Shown here one piece after another: positions 36,568-44,936 of a stretch of 64,000 bases of DNA (the stretch's first letter is position 1; each line of letters opens with the position of its first letter). The stretch is from Bacteriovoracaceae bacterium. Lineage in GTDB: Bacteria > Bdellovibrionota > UBA1018. The translations under genes were made by a program, and so were the position numbers. The notes under the pieces were generated by a model, which saw only the letters and a list, made by a program, of their open reading frames with translations, searched no databases and was not told where the DNA came from. The stretch is taken from NCBI GenBank assembly GCA_947447665.1, contig CANFJX010000003.1, positions 186,001 to 250,000 on the forward strand. The letters are read 5' to 3'.

Positions 36568-36675
36568 CCCTAGGGTGATGTTTAAAATTCTTCGCGGTTC
36601 ACAGGAAACCTCCAACCGAAGCCCCTAGTGTGGCAATTACTCCTACACCTCTCGGCTCTGAGCTTCATTTTGCCC

Positions 36676-36691
36676 TGGCACGACATACGCA
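36676..36691 (+). promoter_or_regulatory. Candidate sigma-54 (-24/-12) promoter
   Basis: TGGCACGACATACGCA matches the consensus TGGCACGNNNNTTGCA at every fixed position except the TT (here AC). The GG and GC dinucleotides are exactly 10 bases apart. Transcription would start near 36702, about 10 bases before a GGGAGGG ribosome site and 25 bases before ATG 36727. Strong by eye; a weight-matrix score was not computed. Confidence 0.6.
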
Positions 36692-36726
36692 AAATGAACG
36701 CATCAGAATCAAAAGGGAGGGTACTT

Positions 36727-36828
36727 ATGAAAAGAGATTTTATCGTCTGTGGTCCAGTGATTCCGATTGTGTTGGTTGCGCTCACGTTCATTTTTTTGTT
36801 GATCGTGAATCATTTGGGAACTCAATAA
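36727..36828 (+). CDS. 33-residue single-pass membrane peptide
   Basis: Too short for normal gene callers but well supported. ATG 36727 has GGGAGGG 5-6 bases upstream, a sigma-54-like promoter lies just before, and the product has basic and polar ends around a strongly hydrophobic helix (PVIPIVLVALTFIFLLIV), ending NHLGTQ. One cysteine lies at position 8. Such small inner-membrane proteins often modulate larger membrane complexes, but no function can be assigned here. A lipoprotein gene follows after 36 bases and may share the transcript. Confidence 0.65.
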   Translation: MKRDFIVCGPVIPIVLVALTFIFLLIVNHLGTQ

Positions 36829-36864
36829 AGCTGACTGGCTTATCACTTGCAATTCGCAGCGCCC

Positions 36865-37710
36865 ATGAAAGTTCGAAAATGGGCGAGAATAGGGATATTA
36901 GGAGCATTCATAGTGACGGTGGCAGGGTGCGGAATGGACACTTTTGACTCAACACCGTCCGACGGAATCCGAAGAGTCCCCTTGGGCTCAGGGGGTTTCT
37001 CAGCTCAAGGCAATCTGGTCGTCCTCCCTGTTGTGGGGACAGCCAGTTTTGGGAGCCAGTGTCCCCACGGCTATATTGCACCTCCTCAGCCTTCAGCAAT
37101 TGAGTTTGTGAGTACTCCCACCTCGCTCACAGCCTTGGAACTCGGCGAATCCCTGAGCCCTTTGGTCATTCAAGCAGACTGCAAGAAAAACACGATCGAT
37201 ATTCGTGGTCTGAGTCGAACCTCTCTCGCCACTACTTGGGAATTCCCCCCCAGTGGGCAATTTGACTTCAGTGTCGACGGAGGAAGGGTCCAGGTCAAGA
37301 ATGATGGAGCGGGAAATACGAACTGCACCACCCCCTCACTGATTGAAATCAGAGGTAAAGTAGATTGCAAAGACGCCGATCATCCAGAAATTCGCGCCCT
37401 CGTATTTTGGAATTTAGGTAAGACTGCCCGCAACCTAACTCAAAGCACCCGACCACAGCCAGGTTCTGCGTCGCCCACGCCCAGCGCCTCGGCTAATCCA
37501 TTGCCTGCTCCGGTAGCCTCAGCCAGCCCAGTAGCTTCAGCCAGCCCACTCCCCTCGGTGGCTCCGTCATCTAGCCCAAGGCCCAACCCATTAACCGCTC
37601 CCGTTGCACTTCGCGATGAGATCAGCCCAGAAATGGTCCCATGCAAATTACCTGAGGATTCCTACTTACAGACTCCAGAGAAAATCGTCATCAAGCAATG
37701 CGTGAATTAG
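36865..37710 (+). CDS. Predicted lipoprotein with Pro/Ser/Ala-rich linker, unknown function
   Basis: A 281-residue exported lipoprotein: basic start, hydrophobic IGILGAFIVTVAGC with the lipobox cysteine at residue 22 (VAGC). Residues about 40-190 form a cysteine-containing domain (four or more cysteines), followed by a low-complexity Ser-Pro-Ala linker (about 195-255) with an 18-base tandem repeat, and a short tail with two further cysteines. ATG 36865 was chosen to place the signal peptide; there is no clear ribosome site. I do not recognise the family. It is convergent with the pepsin-like lipoprotein gene. Confidence 0.75.
   Translation: MKVRKWARIGILGAFIVTVAGCGMDTFDSTPSDGIRRVPLGSGGFSAQGNLVVLPVVGTASFGSQCPHGYIAPPQPSAIEFVSTPTSLTALELGESLSPLVIQADCKKNTIDIRGLSRTSLATTWEFPPSGQFDFSVDGGRVQVKNDGAGNTNCTTPSLIEIRGKVDCKDADHPEIRALVFWNLGKTARNLTQSTRPQPGSASPTPSASANPLPAPVASASPVASASPLPSVAPSSSPRPNPLTAPVALRDEISPEMVPCKLPEDSYLQTPEKIVIKQCVN
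37513..37548. repeat. 18-base tandem repeat, two copies
   Basis: GTAGCCTCAGCCAGCCCA at 37513-37530 is repeated at 37531-37548 with one mismatch (C to T). It encodes two copies of Val-Ala-Ser-Ala-Ser-Pro in the linker of the lipoprotein. Copy changes would stay in frame. Confidence 0.9.
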
Positions 37711-37742
37711 TTGGGAGGACTTTGGCCGAGGAGCCGTTCAAG

Positions 37743-39209
37743 TCAAAACGCCCAATAAGGCCCACTACTGAGCGAGGAGGAAGAACCATAAATCCCATGG
37801 TAAATATTTCTCCCCAGATAGAAAGGTAAACCCAGATCCACTGATCCACTTAGAGACCCAGCCAAGCTTTCGACCGATGCAATATCAGAAAAAACATTGG
37901 CTGATAGGGGATTATAGAAATACATTGGATTTCCAAGGGTCAAAGAAACACTTAGACTGTGGGATCCTGAAAATCCTAAAAAAGAAAAAGTAAGACTGCC
38001 AAAAGTATTCGAGTCGCCCGTGGGACAAAAAAATCCCGACCACCCATTACTATTATCATCGTGAAACCCTCCACAATCAACAAAGCCACTCGTCGATGAG
38101 CCCAGTGGAATATTATAAAAAGTAGATCCGCTATCGATAAAGGCAGGAAGATTCTGACCATTCAAAGTAACCAATGCCTGGAGAAATCCATTATCAGAAT
38201 TATTGGAATCCACAGGAAATGTAGTCACGCTAGTCGGAGTATTATTAGGCTGATTACTGACTCCGAAAACCACGTAGCCATTCGCCGATGACACCCCAAT
38301 ATTGCCGACACTCGGCAGCTCCAAGACCAAGCCGTTATTATTTCCGTCCGTGAGGAGAGACACTGGATTTTGGAGAGTTTTTTGACTCGCGCTTAAGGTG
38401 ATTGAGGAGACAGCAGAACCACATCCACTCGATGAGCTCAAACTCGTACCAGCACAAGAATAATAATATCCATAAATACTATCGTTTGGATAAAGTCCCA
38501 GACCTAAAATACCATTGTAACCCAGCCCTGTTCCAGAAACAGGGGCAGAAGCAGGAATGTTCGTAGGACATCGGTCCAGCACTACGTTAGAGGAGGAGCC
38601 ACCGGCCAATGAGTTGCAGATACTCCAGCCATTCGTTCCCGACCCCCCATAATAGGCATCGATGAGCTGAATCGGGGTCGCTACACCCGCCTCACCCCCC
38701 ATAAATACGGTCGCGTTGGCGACCGGTCCCCAATCTGCTGAGCCATCCCCGTATGTAACGCATTCCGCCACAGTACTCCCTCTGTAAGTGACTGGCGTCA
38801 AATGACTAAAAAGAGCGGTGCCATTCGTCGTATCATTAGCCTGGATAACAGACCTAAAAACTCGAAGCCCAATACTTCCCGTATCAACCAAGAGACCAGA
38901 AATCACCTGACAGTTACTATCTGAAGCTGAAGTCGCTCCAGGAGGACAAACCGTCACACTCGCGCAGGGAGAATTGGGTCCCACAGCGGAGTTTGGGTCA
39001 GACATCGACAAGCACTGACTTCCGTTCACTGTCAGAGCCATCACATTACTCCCCGATACAGGTGAAGCCGCTGCGCCTGGGTTTGGATCAGCCTGAAGGG
39101 CACTCTGTTTACACCCCAGTTCCTCAGTGACACTTGAGCTGGCCGAACAACCAACGAGACTCAGACTGAGTAGCCCAATCAGAATGAAACCTGGGTAGCT
39201 CACGATCAT
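37743..39209 (-). CDS. DUF3443-like lipoprotein with pepsin-type active-site motifs
   Basis: A 488-residue predicted lipoprotein (lipobox LVGC, Cys at about 21) resembling DUF3443. It has pepsin-family landmarks in pepsin order: LLVDTGSIGLRV with Asp at about 109, YGDGS near 153 (pepsin flap YGTGS), NGILGLGLYP near 232 (pepsin DGILGL), FIDSGSTFYNIP with the second Asp at about 359, and a C-terminal LGLPFYLGRNIYHGI like pepsin LGDVFLRNYY. This points to a bilobed secreted aspartic protease or a fold relative. Serine- and glycine-rich, several cysteines. It begins 4 bases after the DUF2844-like gene. ATG 39209 was chosen; a TTG at 39233 is possible. Confidence 0.75.
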   Translation of the reverse strand: MIVSYPGFILIGLLSLSLVGCSASSSVTEELGCKQSALQADPNPGAAASPVSGSNVMALTVNGSQCLSMSDPNSAVGPNSPCASVTVCPPGATSASDSNCQVISGLLVDTGSIGLRVFRSVIQANDTTNGTALFSHLTPVTYRGSTVAECVTYGDGSADWGPVANATVFMGGEAGVATPIQLIDAYYGGSGTNGWSICNSLAGGSSSNVVLDRCPTNIPASAPVSGTGLGYNGILGLGLYPNDSIYGYYYSCAGTSLSSSSGCGSAVSSITLSASQKTLQNPVSLLTDGNNNGLVLELPSVGNIGVSSANGYVVFGVSNQPNNTPTSVTTFPVDSNNSDNGFLQALVTLNGQNLPAFIDSGSTFYNIPLGSSTSGFVDCGGFHDDNSNGWSGFFCPTGDSNTFGSLTFSFLGFSGSHSLSVSLTLGNPMYFYNPLSANVFSDIASVESLAGSLSGSVDLGLPFYLGRNIYHGIYGSSSSLSSGPYWAF

Positions 39210-39213
39210 CAGC

Positions 39214-39723
39214 TTACTTAATGTCACTGGCAATTACCCCTGGCGGCATCAGCGACGGTACGTAGGCGTGCCCTCGCATACTACCCATGTGCCCGCCAAA
39301 TTCTACCTGAATATTTCCTGAACTAATCGAACGCGACTTAAGTCCGTGATGCAAAGGATATCGGGCACGATGCGCCTGGAAGGCCGTCTCGTACTCCGCC
39401 CGATAACTTCCTAAGAGCGGAGTAAAATTGACCTGATGCCGTCCCGCCCAAGCAATTCCAAAAACCACCCCAGAGTTAGAGAGGTATTCTCGCACAGGGA
39501 CTCCATCCACCACCATCTCTTGGACTGAGTATTGAGCGTGCGTCATCGCGGCTTTTTTTTGAGCCGAATTTTGAGCGATTTCGCCTTTGAGAAATTTACG
39601 ATCTGCCTCGATTGAGTCAATTCCCCCTCCCAAGTGAGCATGGGCAAGGCCGGAATGCAGGTTCAAGATTAGACCAGCTAAATACAGCACTAATCTCTGC
39701 AGAGGGCTCGTCACTAATTTCAT
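39214..39723 (-). CDS. DUF2844-like exported protein
   Basis: A 169-residue secreted protein with a signal peptide ending near AHA, then HLGGGIDSIEADRKFLKG. The mature part with YSVQEMVVDGVPVREYLSNSGVVFGIAWAGRHQ and LLGSYRAEYETAF matches the pattern I associate with DUF2844, a family often found next to DUF3443. Function unknown; it may be a partner, substrate or inhibitor of the pepsin-like lipoprotein gene 4 bases downstream. The ATG at 39723 lacks a ribosome site but has a promoter-like TTGCCA/TAGAAT pair ending 6 bases upstream. Confidence 0.72.
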   Translation of the reverse strand: MKLVTSPLQRLVLYLAGLILNLHSGLAHAHLGGGIDSIEADRKFLKGEIAQNSAQKKAAMTHAQYSVQEMVVDGVPVREYLSNSGVVFGIAWAGRHQVNFTPLLGSYRAEYETAFQAHRARYPLHHGLKSRSISSGNIQVEFGGHMGSMRGHAYVPSLMPPGVIASDIK

Positions 39724-39729
39724 TTAATT

Positions 39730-39759
39730 ATTCTATGATTGATATTCTATTTCTGGCAA
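39730..39759 (-). promoter_or_regulatory. Candidate leaderless sigma-70-type promoter for the DUF2844-like gene
   Basis: On the minus strand TTGCCA (39759-39754) and TAGAAT (39735-39730) are separated by 18 bases, each one mismatch from consensus. TAGAAT ends 6 bases before the ATG at 39723, so the mRNA would begin at or next to the start codon. Confidence 0.5.
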
Positions 39760-39830
39760 CACTATTAAACAGCCCAATCGGAGACTTATCAATCAATAGA
39801 GTAGAATTAACTACTGACTTTGATGAAGCA

Positions 39831-39859
39831 ATGACTTCAGTGACTGATTGCTCTATACT
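39831..39859 (+). promoter_or_regulatory. Candidate leaderless promoter for the EamA transporter
   Basis: ATGACT (39831-39836), 17-base spacer, TATACT (39854-39859). The -10 matches 5 of 6 bases and ends 6 bases before ATG 39866. No ribosome site is present in the short leader. Confidence 0.45.
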
Positions 39860-39865
39860 CCAACC

Positions 39866-40834
39866 ATGTCAACGATGACCTGGATGGGACTCATCCTCTG
39901 TAATCTAGTTTGGGCGATCAATCCCACAATTGCCAAACAAATTATGCGTGACGTGGGACCCGAGCACACGGCGCTATTAAAGTACACAGTAGCGCTCGGT
40001 TTTTACCTCATTTTCATGATTTTTCTGCGCTTTTCCCATCGAAAGACTCGCCGCAAAGCCAAACCGATTTTAATGCCCGCTTACCCTAGAGCGGAACTCT
40101 GGACCGTGGTCGCCATCGGTTTTGCGACCTGCTTTCTCTCACCCATGACTCAGGTCTTCGGCCTCCAAGCCTCCTCTGCCGCAAATAACTGTATTCTCGT
40201 CACCTTTGAACCCCTATTTACGGTTCTATTTGGATGGATTTTGTACCGAGAGCGACTCAGCCATTCACATTATGGCTCCTTTTTTCTGGCCACTCTAGGC
40301 TTCCTTTTTCTATCCCGATTTCTGAATGCGGATTTATCGGGTTTTCGGGTCCCCAGTTTTCAGATCGGCTCTGGGGATTTTATTCTCCTTATCGGGGTCG
40401 CTTGCGAAGCGCTTTACTCGGTTCTAGCAAGGCGCCTAACAAGAAATCACTCAGGCTCAACCATCTTTGGAACTGCAATGTTGGTGGGAGTCGTTCTTCT
40501 CGCCGCAGTGATTCTTCCATGGAAAGGCTTACCCCCCCTCCATCGCCTCTCTTTTTCAGGGTGGCTCACAGTGGTTTGGTTTGGAGTTTTTGGAACCGCT
40601 GTGCCTTACCTCTATTGGCTCTACGCACTTAGCCGGAGCTTGTCGCTAGGTTCGGTCGTTCTCTCCCTTTTCCTCCAACCTCTCATCGGCACTGCCGTCG
40701 CCGTTGCATTTCTGGGTGAGAAACTGGGTACCCACCACCTCATCGGAGGCGCCCTGATTTTATCCGCTGTGCTATTTCAGATCCTCGCTGAAAAGCGCCG
40801 CGATCTCCCGAGAGACGCAATTACATTACCTTAG
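39866..40834 (+). CDS. EamA/DMT-family transporter
   Basis: Inner-membrane protein of about 322 residues with ten predicted helices in two EamA repeats (WMGLILCNLVWAINPTIAKQ at the start; FILLIGVACEALYSVLARRL at the second half). Such proteins export amino acids or other small metabolites; the substrate cannot be deduced. ATG 39866 was preferred over 39848 because a TATACT box ends 6 bases before it. Convergent with hemN, 22 bases apart, and divergent from the DUF2844-like gene. Confidence 0.88.
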   Translation: MSTMTWMGLILCNLVWAINPTIAKQIMRDVGPEHTALLKYTVALGFYLIFMIFLRFSHRKTRRKAKPILMPAYPRAELWTVVAIGFATCFLSPMTQVFGLQASSAANNCILVTFEPLFTVLFGWILYRERLSHSHYGSFFLATLGFLFLSRFLNADLSGFRVPSFQIGSGDFILLIGVACEALYSVLARRLTRNHSGSTIFGTAMLVGVVLLAAVILPWKGLPPLHRLSFSGWLTVVWFGVFGTAVPYLYWLYALSRSLSLGSVVLSLFLQPLIGTAVAVAFLGEKLGTHHLIGGALILSAVLFQILAEKRRDLPRDAITLP

Positions 40835-40856
40835 AGCGGTTGAACAGAAGCGTCTT

Positions 40857-42224
40857 TTAAATCGTCTGGCTAAAGAGCCGAGAGTTTGGGGCCTTCTCAG
40901 CGAGCCGCGCATCAAAGGCCATGCAGACATTTCTCATAAACGGACGCCCCTGAGGCGTGACTCGACAGGAACTTGAAGTGAGCTCGACTAACCCATCATT
41001 TTGAAGCTCTACTAATTTTTCGAGAGCCAAAGCTAGGTGGGGAGCCTGAAGCTCAGAATCTCTCCAATTCGTTTCCATCCTCGTCATCAAATTCAGAATA
41101 TGACGTCTGAGGATCTGGTCCTCAGAGGTAAGCAGATGCCCCCGTTGAATGGGGATTTCGCCTTTCTCTACTCGCGATTGATAAGCTTCCACCAGTTTTT
41201 CATTCTGCGCAAAAGCTCGGCCTGAATCTCCAATAGCTGAAACCCCCAAGGCAATCAAAGGTGTCACAAAACGAGAGGTATAGCCCATGAAGTTTCGATG
41301 CAGACTGCCTTGCTGGTAAGCCTGCCAGAGGGCATCTTTAGCTAAAGCAAAGTGATCCATGCCGATTTCAGCGTAGCCCACCTCCTCTAAAAGTGTACGC
41401 CCAAGCTCGTATAGAGCTCTTTTTTCGTCACCAGAAGGAAGATCCGCCTCAGTGAAACGCCTTTGACTCGGCTTGATCCACGGCACATGAGCGTAGCCGT
41501 AGAATGCAATGCGATCGGGTAAAAGTCCGCGGACGACCTCGACCGTGTCACGAATACTTTTTTGGGTCTGAAACGGTAAACCGTAAATTAAATCATAATT
41601 AACACTGGTATATCCCAGAGACCTTGCGATCTGAGTAATATCTGCTACCTGTTCTTTTGATTGAACCCGGTGAACAATTTCTTGGACCTTTGGATCAAAA
41701 TCTTGAATCCCCAAACTCAGTCTCTTAAAACCTAGCTGGCTCAACACGTCGAGTTGATCCCTCGACGTCACTCTTGGATCTGCCTCAAGCGAGAACTCTG
41801 AGTTTACGCTGATTTTAACAGGCTCTAAAATACCTTCGATCAAAAACTTTAAATCATCGGCGCTGAGAAACGTCGGAGTTCCCCCACCCAGATGAACCTC
41901 ACTCAACTCGAAGTCTGAACCCATCCGAGCTCGGTAGAGTGCCCACTCTTTTAAAACGCTCTCGACATAGGGTCTCGCAACACCATGATTGCGCGTAATC
42001 CGAGTATTGCAGCCACAATAAGTGCAAAGACTTTCACAAAAGGGAATATGAATATAAAGCGCCGCTCCCGCTCCCTGTCTTCGTCCCTCCGTGAGTGCCT
42101 CAGAAATGCTCTCAACCCACTGAGACTCCGTCGGTGAGTCAGTCCAGTAGGGCACGGTCGGATAACTGGTATAACGAGGTCCAGGAACATTGTATTTGCG
42201 AAATAATAAGTCTGAGACGCTCAT
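40857..42224 (-). CDS. hemN: Oxygen-independent coproporphyrinogen III dehydrogenase HemN
   Basis: Radical-SAM enzyme that decarboxylates coproporphyrinogen III to protoporphyrinogen IX without oxygen. The N-terminal RKYNVPGPRYTSYPTVPYW and the cluster motif CESLCTYCGC near 62-71 are as in true HemN, including the extra cysteine. HLGGGTPTFLS and YDLIYGLPFQT follow. The 455-residue length equals the E. coli enzyme, so it is HemN rather than the shorter HemW. It overlaps hemE by 4 bases and closes the heme operon. Confidence 0.96.
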   Translation of the reverse strand: MSVSDLLFRKYNVPGPRYTSYPTVPYWTDSPTESQWVESISEALTEGRRQGAGAALYIHIPFCESLCTYCGCNTRITRNHGVARPYVESVLKEWALYRARMGSDFELSEVHLGGGTPTFLSADDLKFLIEGILEPVKISVNSEFSLEADPRVTSRDQLDVLSQLGFKRLSLGIQDFDPKVQEIVHRVQSKEQVADITQIARSLGYTSVNYDLIYGLPFQTQKSIRDTVEVVRGLLPDRIAFYGYAHVPWIKPSQRRFTEADLPSGDEKRALYELGRTLLEEVGYAEIGMDHFALAKDALWQAYQQGSLHRNFMGYTSRFVTPLIALGVSAIGDSGRAFAQNEKLVEAYQSRVEKGEIPIQRGHLLTSEDQILRRHILNLMTRMETNWRDSELQAPHLALALEKLVELQNDGLVELTSSSCRVTPQGRPFMRNVCMAFDARLAEKAPNSRLFSQTI

Positions 42225-43276
42225 ACAGACCCTCTTTCTGAGGAAAACATTTCTCTTTGAACTTTCAAGAAAAGCTTCACATTAGCTTCCGGTGTTTTGG
42301 GTAGAACTCCATGCCCCAAACCGCAGATCCAGCCCTTACGACTTTCGGCTGGCAATTTTAGGACGGAATCAAATACTTTTCTTAGACGCGATTCTAATTC
42401 AGCCGGCTCGAGAAAAAGCCAATGAGGATCAACATTTCCCTGAATTGCCCAGCGATCTCCAAATTTAGAAAGAACCTCAGAAATCTCTGTGCGCCAATCT
42501 ACCCCTAACCCGGCAATAGGCAGATCAATGAGTGAATCCCAATGATTCCAAGAAGTCCCTTTAGAATAATAAACAATAGGAGTCCCTGGAACTTGAGCAC
42601 GAAAAGACTCTAAAACAGAGCGGAGCGCGCCCCGAGCGTATTGACCGTACTCGGTTGCGCTAAATTCACCTGCGCACGTATCCAATACGGCAATCGTGCT
42701 CGCTCCAGCCTGAGCCTGAATCCGCATGTTCGCAACTAAAAGGTCCTTCAATTTTTCAAAGAATCCCTCAAATCGGCCGTCTTTCATTCCGGAGCGGGCA
42801 GAATCTAGATTCCCCTGATGAGAGCCCTCAACGGCATAACAAAAAAGTGTGAGAGGCCCACCGACAAATCCCAGCAGTCCTTTCTCGGGAGCTAATCGCT
42901 TTCGGATGAGCTTCATCGCCTCAGCCTGGTACATCAAGCCATCTACTAGTTGCGCTCCGCCCTTGAGATTGCCCAGATCACTCTTTTGTCTTAGGTGCCA
43001 GTCGAGCTTGGGGCCCTCCTCATACCTAAGACCCATTCCCATCACCTCGAGAGGAAATAATAAATCCGAAAACAAAATGGCCGCATCAAAATCAAAATCT
43101 TGAATCGGGCCCATCGTCGCTTCGCAAGCGACTTCGGGATTTTTGCAAAGCTCTACGAAGCTGTACTGCTTCCGAATAGCCTGATAATGGGAATGATACC
43201 GACCTGCCTGTCGCATGAACCAGACAGGAGGTCTACCCAAGTTTTTCCGAGCTAATGCGCTTTCAAATAAATTCAT
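42221..43276 (-). CDS. hemE: Uroporphyrinogen decarboxylase
   Basis: Decarboxylates the four acetate side chains of uroporphyrinogen III. RPPVWFMRQAGRYHSHYQ near residue 15 carries the substrate-binding arginines; ILFSDLLFPLEVMGMGL near 68 carries the essential aspartate; the C-terminal CGLGHGVLPKTPEANVKLF is the second signature. 351 residues, normal. It overlaps the response-regulator gene by 4 bases upstream and hemN by 4 bases downstream. Confidence 0.96.
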   Translation of the reverse strand: MNLFESALARKNLGRPPVWFMRQAGRYHSHYQAIRKQYSFVELCKNPEVACEATMGPIQDFDFDAAILFSDLLFPLEVMGMGLRYEEGPKLDWHLRQKSDLGNLKGGAQLVDGLMYQAEAMKLIRKRLAPEKGLLGFVGGPLTLFCYAVEGSHQGNLDSARSGMKDGRFEGFFEKLKDLLVANMRIQAQAGASTIAVLDTCAGEFSATEYGQYARGALRSVLESFRAQVPGTPIVYYSKGTSWNHWDSLIDLPIAGLGVDWRTEISEVLSKFGDRWAIQGNVDPHWLFLEPAELESRLRKVFDSVLKLPAESRKGWICGLGHGVLPKTPEANVKLFLKVQREMFSSERGSV

Positions 43277-43977
43277 AATAATTGATATCCTATTCCTCGA
43301 ATACTTTTAATCACTTCTGGCTCTTCGGGATTCACTTCCACTAGACGCCGAATTCTCATAATAAAATTATCTACCGTCCGCGGTGTCGGAAATTCATCCT
43401 CCGACCAAGCATGATTCAAAATCTCATCGCGGCTGACTACTTGGCCTCTGCGCTCAGTAAGGAGCTTGAGCAAAGCGACTTCCTTATGAGAGAGAGCGAT
43501 CACTTGGCCATCCACTTCAGCCTCAAAGCGAAGAAAATAAATCTTCGCCTGCCCGATTGAAACAGCTTCCTGCGACCCTGCCTTAGCAGGAGATACAAAC
43601 TGGGCTCGCTTCAGTCCGTTTCGAATTCTCAGAATGAGCTCTTTTAGATGGAATGGCTTGACAACATAGTCCTCAGCTCCCAACTCGAGGCCTCGAATTC
43701 GGTCCTCTGCGTTGCCAAAAGCCGTTAAAAAAATCACCGCCGTTCCCGGCTGCTTTTTCCTCAGCAACGCGGCCACATCAAAGCCCGAACCATCCGGCAA
43801 GCCCACATCAAGGATGGCCAGATCAAAAACTTGAGAGTGAATTTCCTCAATAGCCCCAGCTATAGACTTGACCCAGGTAACTTTGAAGCCTTCTTTCTGA
43901 AGGCGCTCAACTAGAGTCGATCCGACATTTTTTTCATCTTCCAAAACAAGCAAACGAGAAGGTGTAAGATCACTCAT
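43273..43977 (-). CDS. OmpR-family response regulator embedded in the heme operon
   Basis: A 234-residue regulator. Receiver domain: acidic pair ED at 13-14, phosphorylation site Asp57 in LAILDVGLPDGSGF, conserved Thr in IFLTAFGN and Lys in VVKPFHLKELI. The winged-helix domain covers about 140-234 (HKEVALLKLLTERRGQVVSRDEIL... IKSIRGIGYQL). It overlaps the kinase gene by 8 bases and hemE by 4, so it must be co-translated with heme genes. A tandem direct repeat upstream of hemA is a plausible target. Confidence 0.94.
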   Translation of the reverse strand: MSDLTPSRLLVLEDEKNVGSTLVERLQKEGFKVTWVKSIAGAIEEIHSQVFDLAILDVGLPDGSGFDVAALLRKKQPGTAVIFLTAFGNAEDRIRGLELGAEDYVVKPFHLKELILRIRNGLKRAQFVSPAKAGSQEAVSIGQAKIYFLRFEAEVDGQVIALSHKEVALLKLLTERRGQVVSRDEILNHAWSEDEFPTPRTVDNFIMRIRRLVEVNPEEPEVIKSIRGIGYQLL

Positions 43978-44923
43978 GAGAATGCCCCTTCTGGAAGCTC
44001 AGCACGACCCCAAAGCCAGAACCTGAACCGTAACTCAATTGACCGTTCATCCTCTCCATCAGGGTCCGAACGAGGTAGAGGCCGACTCCAGTCCCCGACG
44101 AACCCGGGCCTTTTTGAAATAGAACTCCCAAATCCTTTGAATTCCCAGAATATCCGCTTCCGTTATCTTGGAATAGAACTTGAATCGTCTGATCATTTGG
44201 AGAAAGAGTCCGTATTTCAACCCTCACTCGATCGCGGCCCGAGTGCCTCACTGAATTTTCAAACAAATTCTTAAACAAGATTTGTAGCGCAGTCGGGTCC
44301 GCCTCAATCCAAATATCATCCACTTTCAAATCGAGTTCAACTTGCCCTGGGTAATCCAGAAACCAGGCCTTGACCCAGCGCTCTAACCAGGGCTTAAGCT
44401 GGAGTGGTTGAATGTAAACAGGTCCACCGCCCTCCAACCTTGCCAGTTCTAGTGTCCTCTCCACCTGAGCTTCCAGCCGGAGAGTGTCCTCCAAAAGTCT
44501 TTTAACGAGTGGAGCTTCGCTATGGAACTCTCCCAACCCTTCGGCGATCGACTCAGCCTGGAGACGTATACTCGTGAGAGGCGTCCTCAGTTCGTGCGTC
44601 ACTGATGCGAAAAATGCCTGAAGACCTCGAGCTCGCTTCACATCTGCCCAGTACATCCAAAAAATTAACATCGAGCACGCGAGCAATAAGCCAAAGAATA
44701 CCGGCGACTCCCAATACAGCATCCGCTGAGTGCGACGCCAGTGCTCCCAATCAGAGCCCAGCTCGGCAATTTGAGCAGCCTGACTCAGGAGAAGTCTTCC
44801 CCACCATCCACCCAGTAGGCAAACCAGCAAAAGCCAAACGAGATGCGCCCCCACCATCCACCTCAATCGGTGGTCGGAACTCATTTTTTTCGGTATCGAT
44901 CGCTGACGCAAAAACCAACTCAA
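43970..44923 (-). CDS. Membrane sensor histidine kinase embedded in the heme operon
   Basis: A 317-residue kinase with helices at about 23-46 and 75-93 and only a short periplasmic loop (about 28 residues), no HAMP domain. H-box SVTHELRTPLTSIRLQ has the phospho-acceptor His110; N-box LFKNLFENSVRHSG and G-boxes DNGSGYSGN and GTGVGLYLVRTL are intact. With so small a loop the signal is probably sensed in or near the membrane. The start is TTG 44923, with AGAGGA 8 bases upstream; ATG 44884 has no such site. It begins 13 bases after hemL. Confidence 0.92.
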   Translation of the reverse strand: MSWFLRQRSIPKKMSSDHRLRWMVGAHLVWLLLVCLLGGWWGRLLLSQAAQIAELGSDWEHWRRTQRMLYWESPVFFGLLLACSMLIFWMYWADVKRARGLQAFFASVTHELRTPLTSIRLQAESIAEGLGEFHSEAPLVKRLLEDTLRLEAQVERTLELARLEGGGPVYIQPLQLKPWLERWVKAWFLDYPGQVELDLKVDDIWIEADPTALQILFKNLFENSVRHSGRDRVRVEIRTLSPNDQTIQVLFQDNGSGYSGNSKDLGVLFQKGPGSSGTGVGLYLVRTLMERMNGQLSYGSGSGFGVVLSFQKGHSHE

Positions 44924-44936
44924 ATCTAAAATCCTC

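Noticed and set aside
36567..36576. Perfect 10-base palindrome ACCCTAGGGT just after the hemY stop
   Set aside because: Too short and without a loop or T-run to be a terminator; could be chance.
36630..36947. 105-residue frame spanning the sigma-54 site and the small membrane ORF
   Set aside because: Overlaps the better-supported 33-residue ORF in another frame, has no ribosome site and no domain.
37690..37745. Possible bidirectional terminator between two convergent lipoprotein genes
   Set aside because: No stem-loop with a T-run can be drawn; other convergent ends also lack clear intrinsic terminators.
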